Origin: Sphaerothrix epifaneia
GTDB lineage: Bacteria > Cyanobacteriota > Cyanobacteriia > Phormidesmidales > Phormidesmidaceae
Reading direction: 5' to 3'
DNA length: 64,000 nt
NCBI RefSeq assembly: GCF_042788235.1
Contig: NZ_JBHZOL010000100.1
Location: 1 to 64,000, forward strand
How positions within the stretch are numbered: the first letter of the stretch is position 1; each line of letters begins with the position of its first letter. Shown one piece after another: positions 53,740-62,535 of this stretch. Under the pieces are notes generated by a model. That model saw only the letters and a program-made list of their open reading frames with translations. It searched no databases and was not told the DNA's origin. The position numbers were made by a program, and so were the translations under genes.

Positions 53740-54627
53740 ATGAGCAAGCCTATCTATGAACTGGTTGATGAACTACCAGAACGTAATCTGACCGTTTATG
53801 CCCTGCGATCGCTCGATTTTGCTTTACCTGGAGAATGGGACAACGTTATCGGCTTCGAAAACACCATTCGTAAGGTTACGGGTGAAACGAACGAAGCCCT
53901 CATCCAGCAAATTGGCGAACGGGCTATCCAGCTTTTTAACGATAAGTCCCAGGGTTATCAGCGGGCGCTGTGGCTTTATCAAACGATTGACAAAACTGGG
54001 GGAGCTTTAGGCACCGCTGCCTTAGCAAACAAAGTCGGCGAAAATGTTTCTTTTTTAGGGTTTCTCAACAAGTTGACACCCAAGGCCGAAAAAGCTCAAA
54101 CGATTGACCTCAGCCTTAAACTGGTAACCGAAGTGGTAGCCTTTTGCCAGATTAATGGCATTCCAGGCGATAGTCTTGGGGATTTTGTGAGAGCTTTAGG
54201 CGACTATGGCGGCGAAGCGCTGATGCGGATGGCTGCTTTGGTTTCGTTTGATGGTCTAGTTCCCCTTGGCCCTAACTTTATTCAGCAAGCAGGGCTGGTG
54301 CTGAATCGACTTGGCCCTAAGGATTTAGAAGAAAACGGTGCTTTTAAGCGAATTCAAGACCTGATTCCTGGTAGCAATACGGCGCAGCAGCTTGGCTTTA
54401 TTGAAGCTAGCTTTAACTCAACTAAAGACTGGATGGGGAGCTTTGTCAGTCGCAAAGGACTCACCCCAGAGAAAATTACCCGTAATTTTCAAAAAGTTGT
54501 AGATATCGCCGATGACAAACTAGACTACTTTGGCGCTTTTTTAGACATGAGCACCAACTATTACGAACACACGGGAATCCAAACCCTAGCCCGTCGTTTG
54601 GTTGAGCGAGCCGTAGCCGAGATTTAG
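53740..54627 (+). CDS. Conserved cyanobacterial protein of unknown function
   Basis: A 295-residue soluble, mainly helical protein without signal peptide or membrane span. Recognisable stretches are LPGEWDNVIGFENTIRKVTGE, AIQLFNDKSQGYQRALWLYQTIDKTGGALGTAALANKVGE and KLDYFGAFLDMSTNYYEHTGIQTLARRLVERAV. An AGGA ribosome site precedes the ATG. It sits 19 bases behind a lipoprotein gene, so a membrane-linked pair is possible. I recall homologues as hypothetical proteins in cyanobacteria; the function is unknown. Confidence 0.85.
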   Translation: MSKPIYELVDELPERNLTVYALRSLDFALPGEWDNVIGFENTIRKVTGETNEALIQQIGERAIQLFNDKSQGYQRALWLYQTIDKTGGALGTAALANKVGENVSFLGFLNKLTPKAEKAQTIDLSLKLVTEVVAFCQINGIPGDSLGDFVRALGDYGGEALMRMAALVSFDGLVPLGPNFIQQAGLVLNRLGPKDLEENGAFKRIQDLIPGSNTAQQLGFIEASFNSTKDWMGSFVSRKGLTPEKITRNFQKVVDIADDKLDYFGAFLDMSTNYYEHTGIQTLARRLVERAVAEI

Positions 54628-54965
54628 CTCGACCTCCAAGCCGCCTAACCCCCAAAATGACTGCTGAAGCGTTGCCTATCCACGGTATAAAGCCGCTGCC
54701 ACTTTGAGCCAGCGGCGATCGCCAAAGGCAGCGAGCAGATTTAACGGAACGTGAGTTCGGGATCAAAAGCAGCGATCGCGCTCAAGTTTTTGTACTGCTG
54801 CAGCACCGTCTAGACAGCAACAAACGCTCAAGCTAGCTTTTGTCTTCTTAACCAAAGCACAAAGTTTTCATAAACTCCTAGCGACTTGTCCTTAATCTTT
54901 ACGCCGTAGCCTAAATTTTGGCTTGGATTTTACGTAAAAAAACTTAAGCGCTGCGGAGTGTTTGT
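54628..54965. other. Intergenic region upstream of the PstS-like gene
   Basis: The 338 bases contain a hairpin GCCGCTG...CAGCGGC (54692-54716) that may end the preceding operon, and a single CTTAACC at 54847-54853 that resembles one half of a Pho box without its partner repeat. No gene is called; the minus-strand frame 54476-54766 is a shadow. Confidence 0.45.
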
Positions 54966-55964
54966 ATGCTGAATCGTCGTGTTTTCCTGGGTGCAGCGGC
55001 TGTAGCTGCCACGTTAGGGCTTTTAACTGCTAACACATCTGCCCAAAATAGAACAGAAGTTTTAATCGATGGTTCCAGCACTGTCGGCCCCATCAGTGAG
55101 GCTATGGCAGAAGAGTTTATCGCTGAGAACCCCAACATCAGTGTGGTTGTTGGCATTTCTGGAACAGGTGGCGGTTTCAAGAAGTTTTGCGCAGGTGAGA
55201 CTGTAATTTCCAACGCTTCTCGCCCCATCAAAGACTCAGAAAAAGAACTGTGCGCCGCTAACGGCATCGAGTATGTCGAGATCCCTATTGCCTACGACGC
55301 GCTGACGGTAGTTGTACCCAATAGCAATACCTGGGCTTCGTCTTTAACCGTAGACGAACTGAAGCGCATGTGGGAAGCTTCGGCTGAAGGTACGATCACC
55401 AACTGGAACCAAATTCGTCCCAACTTCCCCAACCAGCCCCTAGTTCTTTTTGGGCCAGGTACCGATTCTGGTACGTTTGATTACTTTGGTGAAGTCATCC
55501 TCGATGGCGACAGCCGCGCTGACTACACTGCTAGCGAAGATGACAACGTCATTGTTCTAGGAGTTGCTGGCACGCCTGGTGGCCTAGGCTACTTTGGTTT
55601 GGCTTATTACGAAGAAAACAGAGACCAACTCCAAGCGGTCGCCGTTGACAATGGCAGTGGCCCAGTATCTCCTAGCCCAGAGACGGTTAATGATGGTACC
55701 TATCAGCCGTTGTCTCGGCCTATCTTTATGTACGTCCGCAAAGACGCCCTAGAGATGCCTGAAGTCAGCCAGTTTGTTGATTTCTATCTCAGTGAGAGCA
55801 ATCGTGGCCTGATCTCAGAAGTCGGCTATGTACCGCTGCCTGAAGAAGCCTATATGCTAGGTCAGCAGCTTGTAGATGCTGGCATTACCGGTTCTGTCTT
55901 CAGCAACGCTCCGGCTGAGAGCAGCGTGTTGGCTCTGCTCAACTCGGCTGTTAACGGCAACTAA
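54966..55964 (+). CDS. PstS/SphX-like phosphate-binding protein
   Basis: A 332-residue periplasmic protein. The N-terminus NRRVFLGAAAVAATLGLLTANTSAQ resembles a Tat signal, cleaved after TSA or SAQ. The mature part has the PstS-type phosphate loop DGSSTVGPISEAMAEEF, SGTGGGFKKFCAGE and SNASRPIKDSE, and FGPGTDSGTFDYFGE. Closest by eye to SphX-type binding proteins. The pstC, pstA and pstB genes are not in the window, so it is an orphan here. It is followed by a terminator-like hairpin and two TonB-like genes on the same strand. Confidence 0.92.
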   Translation: MLNRRVFLGAAAVAATLGLLTANTSAQNRTEVLIDGSSTVGPISEAMAEEFIAENPNISVVVGISGTGGGFKKFCAGETVISNASRPIKDSEKELCAANGIEYVEIPIAYDALTVVVPNSNTWASSLTVDELKRMWEASAEGTITNWNQIRPNFPNQPLVLFGPGTDSGTFDYFGEVILDGDSRADYTASEDDNVIVLGVAGTPGGLGYFGLAYYEENRDQLQAVAVDNGSGPVSPSPETVNDGTYQPLSRPIFMYVRKDALEMPEVSQFVDFYLSESNRGLISEVGYVPLPEEAYMLGQQLVDAGITGSVFSNAPAESSVLALLNSAVNGN

Positions 55965-55999
55965 AAGACCAAAACTACCCAACCTGTAGCCAGTCGAGT

Positions 56000-56033
56000 C
56001 CTAGGACGGCCCCATAGGTTGTCCTAGGGCTTT
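56000..56033 (+). terminator. Stem-loop after the PstS-like gene
   Basis: CCTAGGAC (56000-56007) pairs with GTCCTAGG (56021-56028) around a 13-base loop and is followed by GCTTT. It starts 36 bases after the stop codon. The T-run is short. Confidence 0.55.
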
Positions 56034-56068
56034 AGGCTAACTAGCTGATATTGGTTAGATGCCGCTAA

Positions 56069-56896
56069 ATGGCACTTTTCTCAAACTCGAAGTTTAGTCA
56101 ATTGACCCTGTGGCGGTGGTTTTACCATCCGCTAGTATTGACGTCGGTAGCGCTGCATAGCTTGCTGCTGGTAGCGCCCTTGCCCTCAGCCCTTGATCCC
56201 GAAAAGACCCCTGCCGAAGCAGAACCCCTGCCTGAACCCGAAGAAGAAATTATTCCGGTAGATATTCTTAACCTGGCACCTCCCACGGCTGCGCCCCCCG
56301 CTGCTAAGCCCCCTGTTCAGCACCCTCAGCCATCTGCGAGGCCACCTGTTCCCCCTTCTGCCGAAAAGCTAGCCCAGCTACAGGAAACGTTGCCGCCAGA
56401 AGAATTAGAGAACCTACAGGCTGAAACCGAGCAGTCTGATAGCTCAGGCACCGATCAGAGTGAAGATGTAGAAGCTGATACATCGACCTTCGATGGGGTA
56501 GGGCAAGGACGCTTTGTCGGCAGCCTTGAAGCGGTTGACTACGGTAACTTTGATCAAACCGCCAATTGGAGTAACTTGTACTCAGCTTTAATCGATCGCT
56601 ATTTGCCGCCAGAAGAGCGCAGCCTTTTTTTTAATGGCGATCGCCAGCCTGTTGCTGACGTTAGTATTTTTAAGTACATCACCCGCAATGTTGAGCTAGT
56701 GGCCAGTGAAGACTTAGCTCCCACGGCTGAAGCCGCTGGATTAACGTTTGATGTCACTCAGTACGAGCTTTACGGCAACCAGCGGCTTTATACCTTAATC
56801 AATGCTGAAGGAACCCCTGCGGCCTATGTTTCTTTGGTTGATCTCAGAGGTGGAACGGCGGTTCTAGTTTGGCAAAGCGATCCTCGTCAGATTTGA
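56069..56896 (+). CDS. TonB-like membrane protein A
   Basis: A 275-residue protein. A short cytoplasmic end is followed by one span at about residues 20-41 containing SVALH, the S-x-x-x-H pattern that lets TonB couple to ExbB/ExbD. Then comes a Pro/Glu-rich periplasmic linker (about residues 48-115), an acidic stretch, and a folded C-terminal domain of about 120 residues (YGNFDQTANWSNLYSALIDRYLPPEERSLFF...). The C-terminus is not a clear TonB box-binding domain. A TonB-like energy-transducing or scaffold role is inferred from architecture and the paralogue downstream. No exbB or exbD is adjacent. Confidence 0.6.
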   Translation: MALFSNSKFSQLTLWRWFYHPLVLTSVALHSLLLVAPLPSALDPEKTPAEAEPLPEPEEEIIPVDILNLAPPTAAPPAAKPPVQHPQPSARPPVPPSAEKLAQLQETLPPEELENLQAETEQSDSSGTDQSEDVEADTSTFDGVGQGRFVGSLEAVDYGNFDQTANWSNLYSALIDRYLPPEERSLFFNGDRQPVADVSIFKYITRNVELVASEDLAPTAEAAGLTFDVTQYELYGNQRLYTLINAEGTPAAYVSLVDLRGGTAVLVWQSDPRQI

Positions 56897-57009
56897 TCGA
56901 TCTGGCATCAACGGGTTTTAGCCAGCGGGGCTGCTGGGGCTGCTGGCGGATAAATCGCTGAGTATTGAGACAACCCTAACCAAGCGACTTAAGTACCCAA
57001 GAAAATACA

Positions 57010-58035
57010 ATGCTGCCCCCCGATAAGCCTAATCCTTGGACGCGATCGCTCATTGGCTGGATGCCTTTGGGCTTTTTGGTAGCCCTGGGGCTACATGCTT
57101 TTGTGTTATTTGTGCCGCTGTCTTCTTCGCAAGAAATCCCCCGCCCAGAAGCGACGGCTGAAGAAACGGTTACCATTTCTCGCTTACCCCCGCCAACCGC
57201 CCCAACCGAAGCCGCTACCGCCTCAGAAGCTAAACCTGCTGAGCAATTTGCCCGCCCGTCTGCGGCTCAAAGCGGAACTCAGCGATCAGCCCAGCCATCT
57301 GCCAGGGTAACCAGGCCGAACAGTTCGCCACGTCCCGCTGCCTCTAGACGTCGGCAATCTACCCAAACTGCGACAGAATCTGAGTCTCAGCGCTCGGTTG
57401 AAGCCGAAATTTCAGCTTTGCCAGCCGACGCTGATGCCAGAACCACCCCTGCCGCTGACGGTAGGACGCGATCGCTGACGCCCTCTGCATCGGAGACAAC
57501 CGATAATGCTCAACCACTAGCAGGGTTGCTGGCTTATGCAAAAACGCTAGCAGCCCAACCCATGATTGCTTCCGAAGCCCTGATTAGCTACATTGATTAC
57601 CTTAGCCGTGCCTATACCTACAACCCGCGCAATACCACTCCGGCAGAAGCAACCGCAAACTTAGCGGCGTGGACGGCTCAATTAAGCGCAACTGCGGCCA
57701 CGGCTGATTTAGCGCCGCCGATTTCTTCCCAGGTAACGCTTGCCTATCCGCTCAAAGTTTGCCTGCACGAAGCACCGCAATCTGCCAAAGTGGGGGCTTT
57801 AGTCGCTGCTAACGGCAACCTGATCGATCTCCCCGTGTTGCTGAAAAGTACCGGGTACGAAGGTCTTAACGAAAAGGCGATCGCAGCTATTCAAGCCCAG
57901 TCATTTGAGCAAACAGAGCGATCGCAAACCTACGTTTATGACGTAACAATTGACTATGATGCTGCTCGCTGCTTTCAGCCTGCTAAGGCCGATGATAGGG
58001 CTGATTCTACAGCCGCTAGAGCATTACTCAACTAA
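57010..58035 (+). CDS. TonB-like membrane protein B with TonB_C-like domain
   Basis: A 341-residue protein. One span lies at about residues 16-37 (FLVALGLHAFVLFVPL), with the histidine kept but alanine in place of the TonB serine. A long Pro/Ala/Ser/Thr/Arg-rich linker (about 45-175) follows. The C-terminal domain VCLHEAPQSAKVGALVAANGNLIDLPVLLKSTGYEGLNEKAIAAIQAQSFEQTERSQTYVYDVTIDYD fits the TonB C-terminal fold. It is 113 bases after protein A on the same strand, with similar overall layout. It overlaps the 3' end of map, convergent, by 12 bases. Confidence 0.7.
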   Translation: MLPPDKPNPWTRSLIGWMPLGFLVALGLHAFVLFVPLSSSQEIPRPEATAEETVTISRLPPPTAPTEAATASEAKPAEQFARPSAAQSGTQRSAQPSARVTRPNSSPRPAASRRRQSTQTATESESQRSVEAEISALPADADARTTPAADGRTRSLTPSASETTDNAQPLAGLLAYAKTLAAQPMIASEALISYIDYLSRAYTYNPRNTTPAEATANLAAWTAQLSATAATADLAPPISSQVTLAYPLKVCLHEAPQSAKVGALVAANGNLIDLPVLLKSTGYEGLNEKAIAAIQAQSFEQTERSQTYVYDVTIDYDAARCFQPAKADDRADSTAARALLN

Positions 58036-58866
58036 CATGCGATCGCTCAAAATTTCATATCCTGACTCAGTCACCAAAACCGTATGCTCAAACTGAGCCG
58101 ATAGCGATCGATCGACGGTTACAACTGTCCAGCGATCGCTTAAGGTCTTAGTGTGTTTAGAACCCGCGTTTAAGATCGGTTCAATCGCCAGCGTCATCCC
58201 CGCTTGTAGCTTAACGTTAGGTAGCTGGCGAGTACGAAAGTTAAAAACAGAAGGGGGTTCGTGTAAGTTGCGTCCCACGCCATGGCCAGTAAATTCTTCC
58301 ACCACGCTAAAACCGCTAGCCTGCACAGAATCCTCAATCGCCCCAGCAATGTCTAGCAGCGAGTTGCCCGGTTTAACCTGAGCAATGCCCGCATAAAGAG
58401 CCGCTTCCGCTGCTTGTACTAACTTTTGCGCAGTTGGCTGAAGCTGGCCTATACCAATAGTGATGCAAGAATCTCCATGAAAGCCCTCATAGTAAGCTCC
58501 CGTATCCACCTTTAGCACATCTCCCGCTCGGATCACTTTGCGTCGCCGGGGAATGCCGTGGACAACTTCATCGTTAATACAAGCACAAATCGATCCCGGA
58601 AAACCGTGATAGCCCTTGAAGCTAGGCGTTGCGCCCAAAGCTCGGATCCGCTGCTCGGCATAGGCATCTAGGTCTGCCGTCGTCATTCCGGGCTTTACCC
58701 GCTCAGAAATTTCCTTCAGCACAGTTGCGACAATTCGAGCCGCCTGACGCATGGTGGCAATTTCAGCTTCGTTTTTAAGCTCTACGCCCCGAACCCGCTT
58801 TTTAGGCCGATCAATTACAGGCAAACGCGGAGAAGCTTTAGAAATCAAATTGGTCAGGATGTTCAT
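58024..58866 (-). CDS. map: Methionine aminopeptidase, type I
   Basis: A 280-residue metalloprotease that removes N-terminal methionine from new proteins. Metal ligands are visible: D in KVDTGAYYEGFHGD (two aspartates), H in FTGHGVGRNLHEPP, E in LAIEPI and E in QFEHTVLVTESGYE. The substrate histidine is in GYHGFPGSICACINDEVVHGIP. An N-terminal extension of about 25 residues precedes the core. The ATG at 58866 is chosen; a TTG at 58881 is in frame. It is downstream of the cupredoxin gene by 48 bases. Confidence 0.97.
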   Translation of the reverse strand: MNILTNLISKASPRLPVIDRPKKRVRGVELKNEAEIATMRQAARIVATVLKEISERVKPGMTTADLDAYAEQRIRALGATPSFKGYHGFPGSICACINDEVVHGIPRRRKVIRAGDVLKVDTGAYYEGFHGDSCITIGIGQLQPTAQKLVQAAEAALYAGIAQVKPGNSLLDIAGAIEDSVQASGFSVVEEFTGHGVGRNLHEPPSVFNFRTRQLPNVKLQAGMTLAIEPILNAGSKHTKTLSDRWTVVTVDRSLSAQFEHTVLVTESGYEILSDRMLVE

Positions 58867-58914
58867 ACAAAACTGAGTCAATAATGGCTTGAGATAGCTA
58901 CAGAATGGTGGTTC

Positions 58915-59394
58915 TTAAGTAGACTCGACCGTAATTTGCCCCACCATACCCGCTTCAGCATGGCCAGCAATGGAACAATACAGCTCATAAGTCCCTGGCT
59001 TCATCGGCACAAAAAACCATTCTGCCTCAGCACCTGGCTTCAGTTCTAGTTCATGCACGGCCCCTTTTACCTCAACCCCCGCCGCCTCCACTTTTTGCGT
59101 CCAAAGATTGTCAGCAAAGTCTTTGGACGTGAAGTAATGTTTTTGGCCGCTGGGGTTGTCGAGCACTAGCCGATAGCGTTGACCCACCGCAAATTCTAAG
59201 GAGTTTGGCTCGAATTTTAGCTCGTTAGCTGAGTTGCCAAGGTGGATCTGTACTTCAATCGGGGCTTGGCTAACTGCGGCCACAGCGCCTGCTGCTTCTG
59301 TCCACCCCAGAATTAGGCCAATACCCGTGGCTAGCACAATCAGCAGAACCAGGCTAATGCAAAAAGTACGAAGCGATTGTTGGAGGTATTGCAT
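58915..59394 (-). CDS. Membrane-anchored cupredoxin
   Basis: A 159-residue protein with one N-terminal span (about residues 10-32, uncleaved-looking) and a plastocyanin-like domain facing the periplasm or lumen. Type-1 copper ligands are present: H in GQKHYFTSKDF, then C, H and M in ELYCSIAGHAEAGM, with spacing C-x4-H-x4-M. The domain is a plastocyanin/azurin-type beta sandwich, but it is not PetE by sequence. A role in electron transfer or copper handling is inferred. It lies just upstream of map on the same strand. Confidence 0.9.
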   Translation of the reverse strand: MQYLQQSLRTFCISLVLLIVLATGIGLILGWTEAAGAVAAVSQAPIEVQIHLGNSANELKFEPNSLEFAVGQRYRLVLDNPSGQKHYFTSKDFADNLWTQKVEAAGVEVKGAVHELELKPGAEAEWFFVPMKPGTYELYCSIAGHAEAGMVGQITVEST

Positions 59395-59610
59395 GGTTTT
59401 TGAAATTGGACTTGGGCACTTGGACTTAAAAACTAAGCCAAATCAAGCAGCCTTAACTTCAATGGTAAGGCAATCTGCCAACAACGCTCTAGCGCTAGGT
59501 GCGTTGATTGCAGCCACCTCAGCAGCGTAGCAACGGTTTCAACTTACAGGGTTAAAAAATGAGGCGAAAAATCCTAGAAGGGGCTAGTCTTTTTGTGAAC
59601 TTTGACGTAC

Positions 59611-59616
59611 TATAAA
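59611..59616 (+). promoter_or_regulatory. Candidate -10 box (TATAAA) for rplS
   Basis: TATAAA lies 25-30 bases upstream of the rplS ATG, in the 246-base gap divergent from the cupredoxin gene. No good -35 (TTGACA) stands at 16-18 bases, so assignment is tentative. Confidence 0.35.
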
Positions 59617-59640
59617 AGACCGTGTGCTTTTTAAGGCTCT

Positions 59641-60003
59641 ATGAACGCTGAAGCAGTTATTCGCTCAATCGAAGCGAAACACTTAAAAGACGATCTCCCT
59701 GAGATCTATGTCGGCGACACTGTTCGCGTCGGCGTCCGTATTCAAGAGGGCGGCAAAGAGCGGATCCAGCCTTACGAAGGCACTGTGATTGCTATGCGCA
59801 ATGGTGGCATCAACGAATCGATTACGGTTCGTCGGGTCTTCCAAGGGGTTGGTGTCGAGCGGGTTTTCTTGCTCCATGCTCCGCGAGTGGCAAACATTAA
59901 AGTGCTGCGTCGAGGCAAGGCTCGTCGCGCTAAGCTTTACTATCTACGCGATCGCGTCGGTAAAGCAACTCGACTGAAGCAGCGGTTTGACCGCCCTGTC
60001 TAA
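59641..60003 (+). CDS. rplS: 50S ribosomal protein L19
   Basis: A 120-residue ribosomal protein at the 30S-50S interface. Diagnostic stretches are IQEGGKERIQPYEGTVIAMRNGGINESITVRRVFQGVGVERVFLLHAPRV and RRAKLYYLRDRVGKATRLKQRF. The start MNAEAVIRSIEAKHLK is the cyanobacterial form. It is the first gene of the translation block, followed by a tRNA-Trp gene 91 bases downstream. Confidence 0.98.
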   Translation: MNAEAVIRSIEAKHLKDDLPEIYVGDTVRVGVRIQEGGKERIQPYEGTVIAMRNGGINESITVRRVFQGVGVERVFLLHAPRVANIKVLRRGKARRAKLYYLRDRVGKATRLKQRFDRPV

Positions 60004-60094
60004 CGAAATAAAGTTTCGCAGTCGTTGCCTCCTAGGGTCGCCTTAAGGTCTACTATTAACTTAGTAACGTTAAGTATTGGCCTTTGGGCTACAT

Positions 60095-60167
60095 GCGTCC
60101 TTAGTTCAGTTGGTAGAACGCAGGTCTCCAAAACCTGATGTCCGGGGTTCGAGTCCTCGAGGGCGCG
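60095..60167 (+). tRNA. trnW: tRNA-Trp (anticodon CCA)
   Basis: The acceptor strand GCGTCCT (60095-60101) pairs with AGGGCGC (60160-60166), with one G-U pair, plus discriminator G at 60167. The anticodon stem CAGGT/ACCTG encloses CTCCAAA, giving CCA. A TTCGAGT T-loop is closed by CGGGG/CCTCG. The D-arm contains AGTTCAGTTGGTAGAAC. The CCA tail is not encoded. It lies between rplS and secE, the usual place for trnW in cyanobacteria. Confidence 0.97.
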
Positions 60168-60388
60168 CTGGATCACTGCTATCAACGGCTACCCGAAGCA
60201 CAGGGGTATTTGGTCAAAATACTCAAGTGGCTAAACTTCGGGTAGAATTGTTGTTTGGGTGGTTCAGGGTAAAGGTTGGCTGCTTTGTGAAAGCAGGCTA
60301 GCGGATGAGGTGAAAAGCATCCTCGTGCTTTGTGTGCCAAAAGCAGGTTGCTCGCGGGTCAGCTTGACGGAGGATTACTAGGTTAACT

Positions 60389-60643
60389 GTGGCTAAAAAA
60401 GACACTACGTCCAGTAACACAGAGACGAAAAAAGAGGCGGCGGAAGTGAAAACCTCCGATAGCAGCTTTGGCGTCGCAGATTTCTTGAAGGGAACTCAAG
60501 AAGAACTTGGCAAGGTTGTTTGGCCAAGCCGCCAACAACTAATTAGCGAGTCGGCGGCTGTCATTCTTATGGTTAGCCTTTCAGCAACGCTTATTTATCT
60601 TATTGATAAACTCTTCAGTTTTGCTTCTAGACAGGTATTTTAA
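60389..60643 (+). CDS. secE: Preprotein translocase subunit SecE
   Basis: An 84-residue subunit of the SecYEG channel with one C-terminal span (about residues 54-74, AAVILMVSLSATLIYLIDKLF) preceded by the amphipathic helix FLKGTQEELGKVVWPSRQQL. The KVVWPSR motif is diagnostic. The start is GTG at 60389. A GGAGG box lies about 15 bases upstream, rather far. The nusG ATG immediately follows the stop codon. Confidence 0.96.
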   Translation: MAKKDTTSSNTETKKEAAEVKTSDSSFGVADFLKGTQEELGKVVWPSRQQLISESAAVILMVSLSATLIYLIDKLFSFASRQVF

Positions 60644-61288
60644 ATGGCTTTCACATCGGATGATTTCAATTATGAAGAACCGATGGAGGCAGAGTTCGAT
60701 TCCTCAGACGAGGGCGTTTCTGCGGTCAAGGGTCGGTGGTACGCCGTCCAAGTGGCTTCTGGCTGTGAAAAGCGAGTCAAGCTCAATTTGGAACAGCGGA
60801 TCAAGACTCTAGACGTTGCCAACCGAGTTTTTCAAATTGAGATTCCCCAAACGCCTGCTGTCAAGCTTCGCAAAGATGGTAGCCGCCAAAATATTGATGA
60901 AAAAGTCTTCCCAGGCTATGTTTTGGTCAAAATGGTGATGGATGATGAAGCGTGGTCAGTGGTTAAAAACACGCCCCACGTTATCAACTTTGTCGGCGCT
61001 GAGCAACGGCGACACTACGGTCGCGGTCGCGGCCACGTTAAGCCGATGCCCCTTAGCCCCTCTGAAGTTGAGCGCATCTTCAAACAAACCCAAGAGCAAA
61101 AAGCTGTCGTCAAGGTAGACATGGCTCCGGGAGACAAAATTGTGGTTCTCTCAGGGCCTTTTAAAGACTTTGAAGGTGAAGTCATTGAGGTCAGCCCAGA
61201 ACGCAGCAAACTTAAGGCGCTGTTGTCCATTTTTGGTCGAGATACGCCTGTGGAGCTGGAATTCAATCAAGTGCAAAAAGAGAGTTAA
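60644..61288 (+). CDS. nusG: Transcription termination/antitermination factor NusG
   Basis: A 214-residue transcription elongation factor with the NGN domain (GRWYAVQVASGCEKRVKLNLEQRI, VFPGYVLVKMVMDDEAW) and a C-terminal KOW domain (APGDKIVVLSGPFKDFEGEVIEV). The N-terminal 30 residues are acidic and cyanobacteria-like. It begins directly after the secE stop codon, with no gap, so the two are likely coupled. Confidence 0.98.
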   Translation: MAFTSDDFNYEEPMEAEFDSSDEGVSAVKGRWYAVQVASGCEKRVKLNLEQRIKTLDVANRVFQIEIPQTPAVKLRKDGSRQNIDEKVFPGYVLVKMVMDDEAWSVVKNTPHVINFVGAEQRRHYGRGRGHVKPMPLSPSEVERIFKQTQEQKAVVKVDMAPGDKIVVLSGPFKDFEGEVIEVSPERSKLKALLSIFGRDTPVELEFNQVQKES

Positions 61289-61291
61289 TCG

Positions 61292-61717
61292 ATGGCGAAG
61301 AAGGTTGTTGCAATTATTAAGCTAGCCATTCCGGCAGGTAAGGCAAACCCAGCTCCCCCCATTGGCCCCGCCTTGGGTCAACACGGGGTGAATATTATGG
61401 CGTTTTGCAAAGAGTATAATGCCCGAACCTCTGATCAGGTTGGCTTAGTGGTTCCGGTTGAAATTTCTGTTTTTGAAGATAGAAGTTTTACCTTTATCCT
61501 CAAAACGCCGCCTGCTTCGGTTTTGATTAAAAAGGCCGCAGGTCTAGAAAAAGGATCGGGTGAACCCAACCGGGTCAAAGTTGGCTCAATCACACGTGCC
61601 CAACTCCAAGAAATCGCTCAAACTAAAATGCCTGACCTCAATGCCAATGACATTGAAGCGGCTATGAAAATTGTTGAAGGAACTGCCCGCAACATGGGCA
61701 TTACCGTTAGCAATTAG
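61292..61717 (+). CDS. rplK: 50S ribosomal protein L11
   Basis: A 141-residue stalk-base protein. Diagnostic stretches are KLAIPAGKANPAPPIGPALGQHGVNIMAFCKEYNA, TFILKTPPASVLIKKAAG and the C-terminal EGTARNMGI. It begins 3 bases after the nusG stop codon. Confidence 0.98.
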   Translation: MAKKVVAIIKLAIPAGKANPAPPIGPALGQHGVNIMAFCKEYNARTSDQVGLVVPVEISVFEDRSFTFILKTPPASVLIKKAAGLEKGSGEPNRVKVGSITRAQLQEIAQTKMPDLNANDIEAAMKIVEGTARNMGITVSN

Positions 61718-61784
61718 GTAAAACCAAGAATTTTAGTAATTCGGGGGAGAGGTTTAGCTTCGTTAGCACCCCAAGGAGTTAATT

Positions 61785-62501
61785 ATGACTAGAAAAGTTT
61801 CACGTCGAATGCAGGAGCTGCGAACTAAGGTTGAAGATCGTTTATACGAGCCTTTAGAAGCGCTTCAGCTCCTCAGAGAAACGGCAACTGCTAAGTTTCC
61901 AGAATCGGCTGAGGCTCATATCCGCTTAGGAATTGACCCTAAATATACTGACCAGCAGTTAAGAACAACCGTTGCTTTACCCAAAGGAACAGGCCAAGAA
62001 GTACGGGTGGCGGTTGTAGCTAGAGGCGAAAAGGTATCAGAAGCCTCTGATGCTGGCGCAGACATTTCGGGTTCTGAGGAACTGATTGACGAAATTCAAA
62101 AAGGCATGATGGATTTTGACATCTTGATTGCTACCCCTGACATGATGCCCAAAGTGGCCAAGCTGGGTCGCTTGTTGGGGCCGCGAGGTCTTATGCCTTC
62201 TCCTAAGGGGGGTACCGTCACGTTTGATTTGGCACAGGCCATTGAAGAATTTAAGGCAGGTAAACTCGAATTTCGAGCTGACAGAACGGGGATTGTTCAT
62301 GTTATGTTTGGCAAAGCCCGCTTTTCAGCCGAAGATTTGTTGATTAACCTAAAAGCTTTGCAAGAGACGATTGACCGTAATCGACCGTCTGGTGCTAAGG
62401 GTCGTTATTGGCGCAGCGTGTTTGTAGCGGCGACAATGGGGCCAGCAATTCCGGTTGATACAGCAGCGCTGCGGGATTTCAAGCTAGCTGATATCGCTTA
62501 A
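61785..62501 (+). CDS. rplA: 50S ribosomal protein L1
   Basis: A 238-residue protein of the L1 stalk, which controls E-site tRNA release and in many bacteria represses its own operon. Diagnostic stretches are LGRLLGPRGLMPSPKGGTVT and the C-terminal GRYWRSVFVAATMGPAI. The ATG at 61785 is preceded by AAGGAG. The 67-base spacer from rplK contains a possible GGGG/CCCC hairpin at about 61744-61773, a candidate L1-binding structure, not verified. Confidence 0.98.
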   Translation: MTRKVSRRMQELRTKVEDRLYEPLEALQLLRETATAKFPESAEAHIRLGIDPKYTDQQLRTTVALPKGTGQEVRVAVVARGEKVSEASDAGADISGSEELIDEIQKGMMDFDILIATPDMMPKVAKLGRLLGPRGLMPSPKGGTVTFDLAQAIEEFKAGKLEFRADRTGIVHVMFGKARFSAEDLLINLKALQETIDRNRPSGAKGRYWRSVFVAATMGPAIPVDTAALRDFKLADIA

Positions 62502-62535
62502 TAAAGTTTGGTTATACATCAAAGCCCTAGTTTTT

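Noticed and set aside
54847..54853. Pho box upstream of the PstS-like gene
   Set aside because: Only one CTTAACC unit is present, without a partner at 11 bases.
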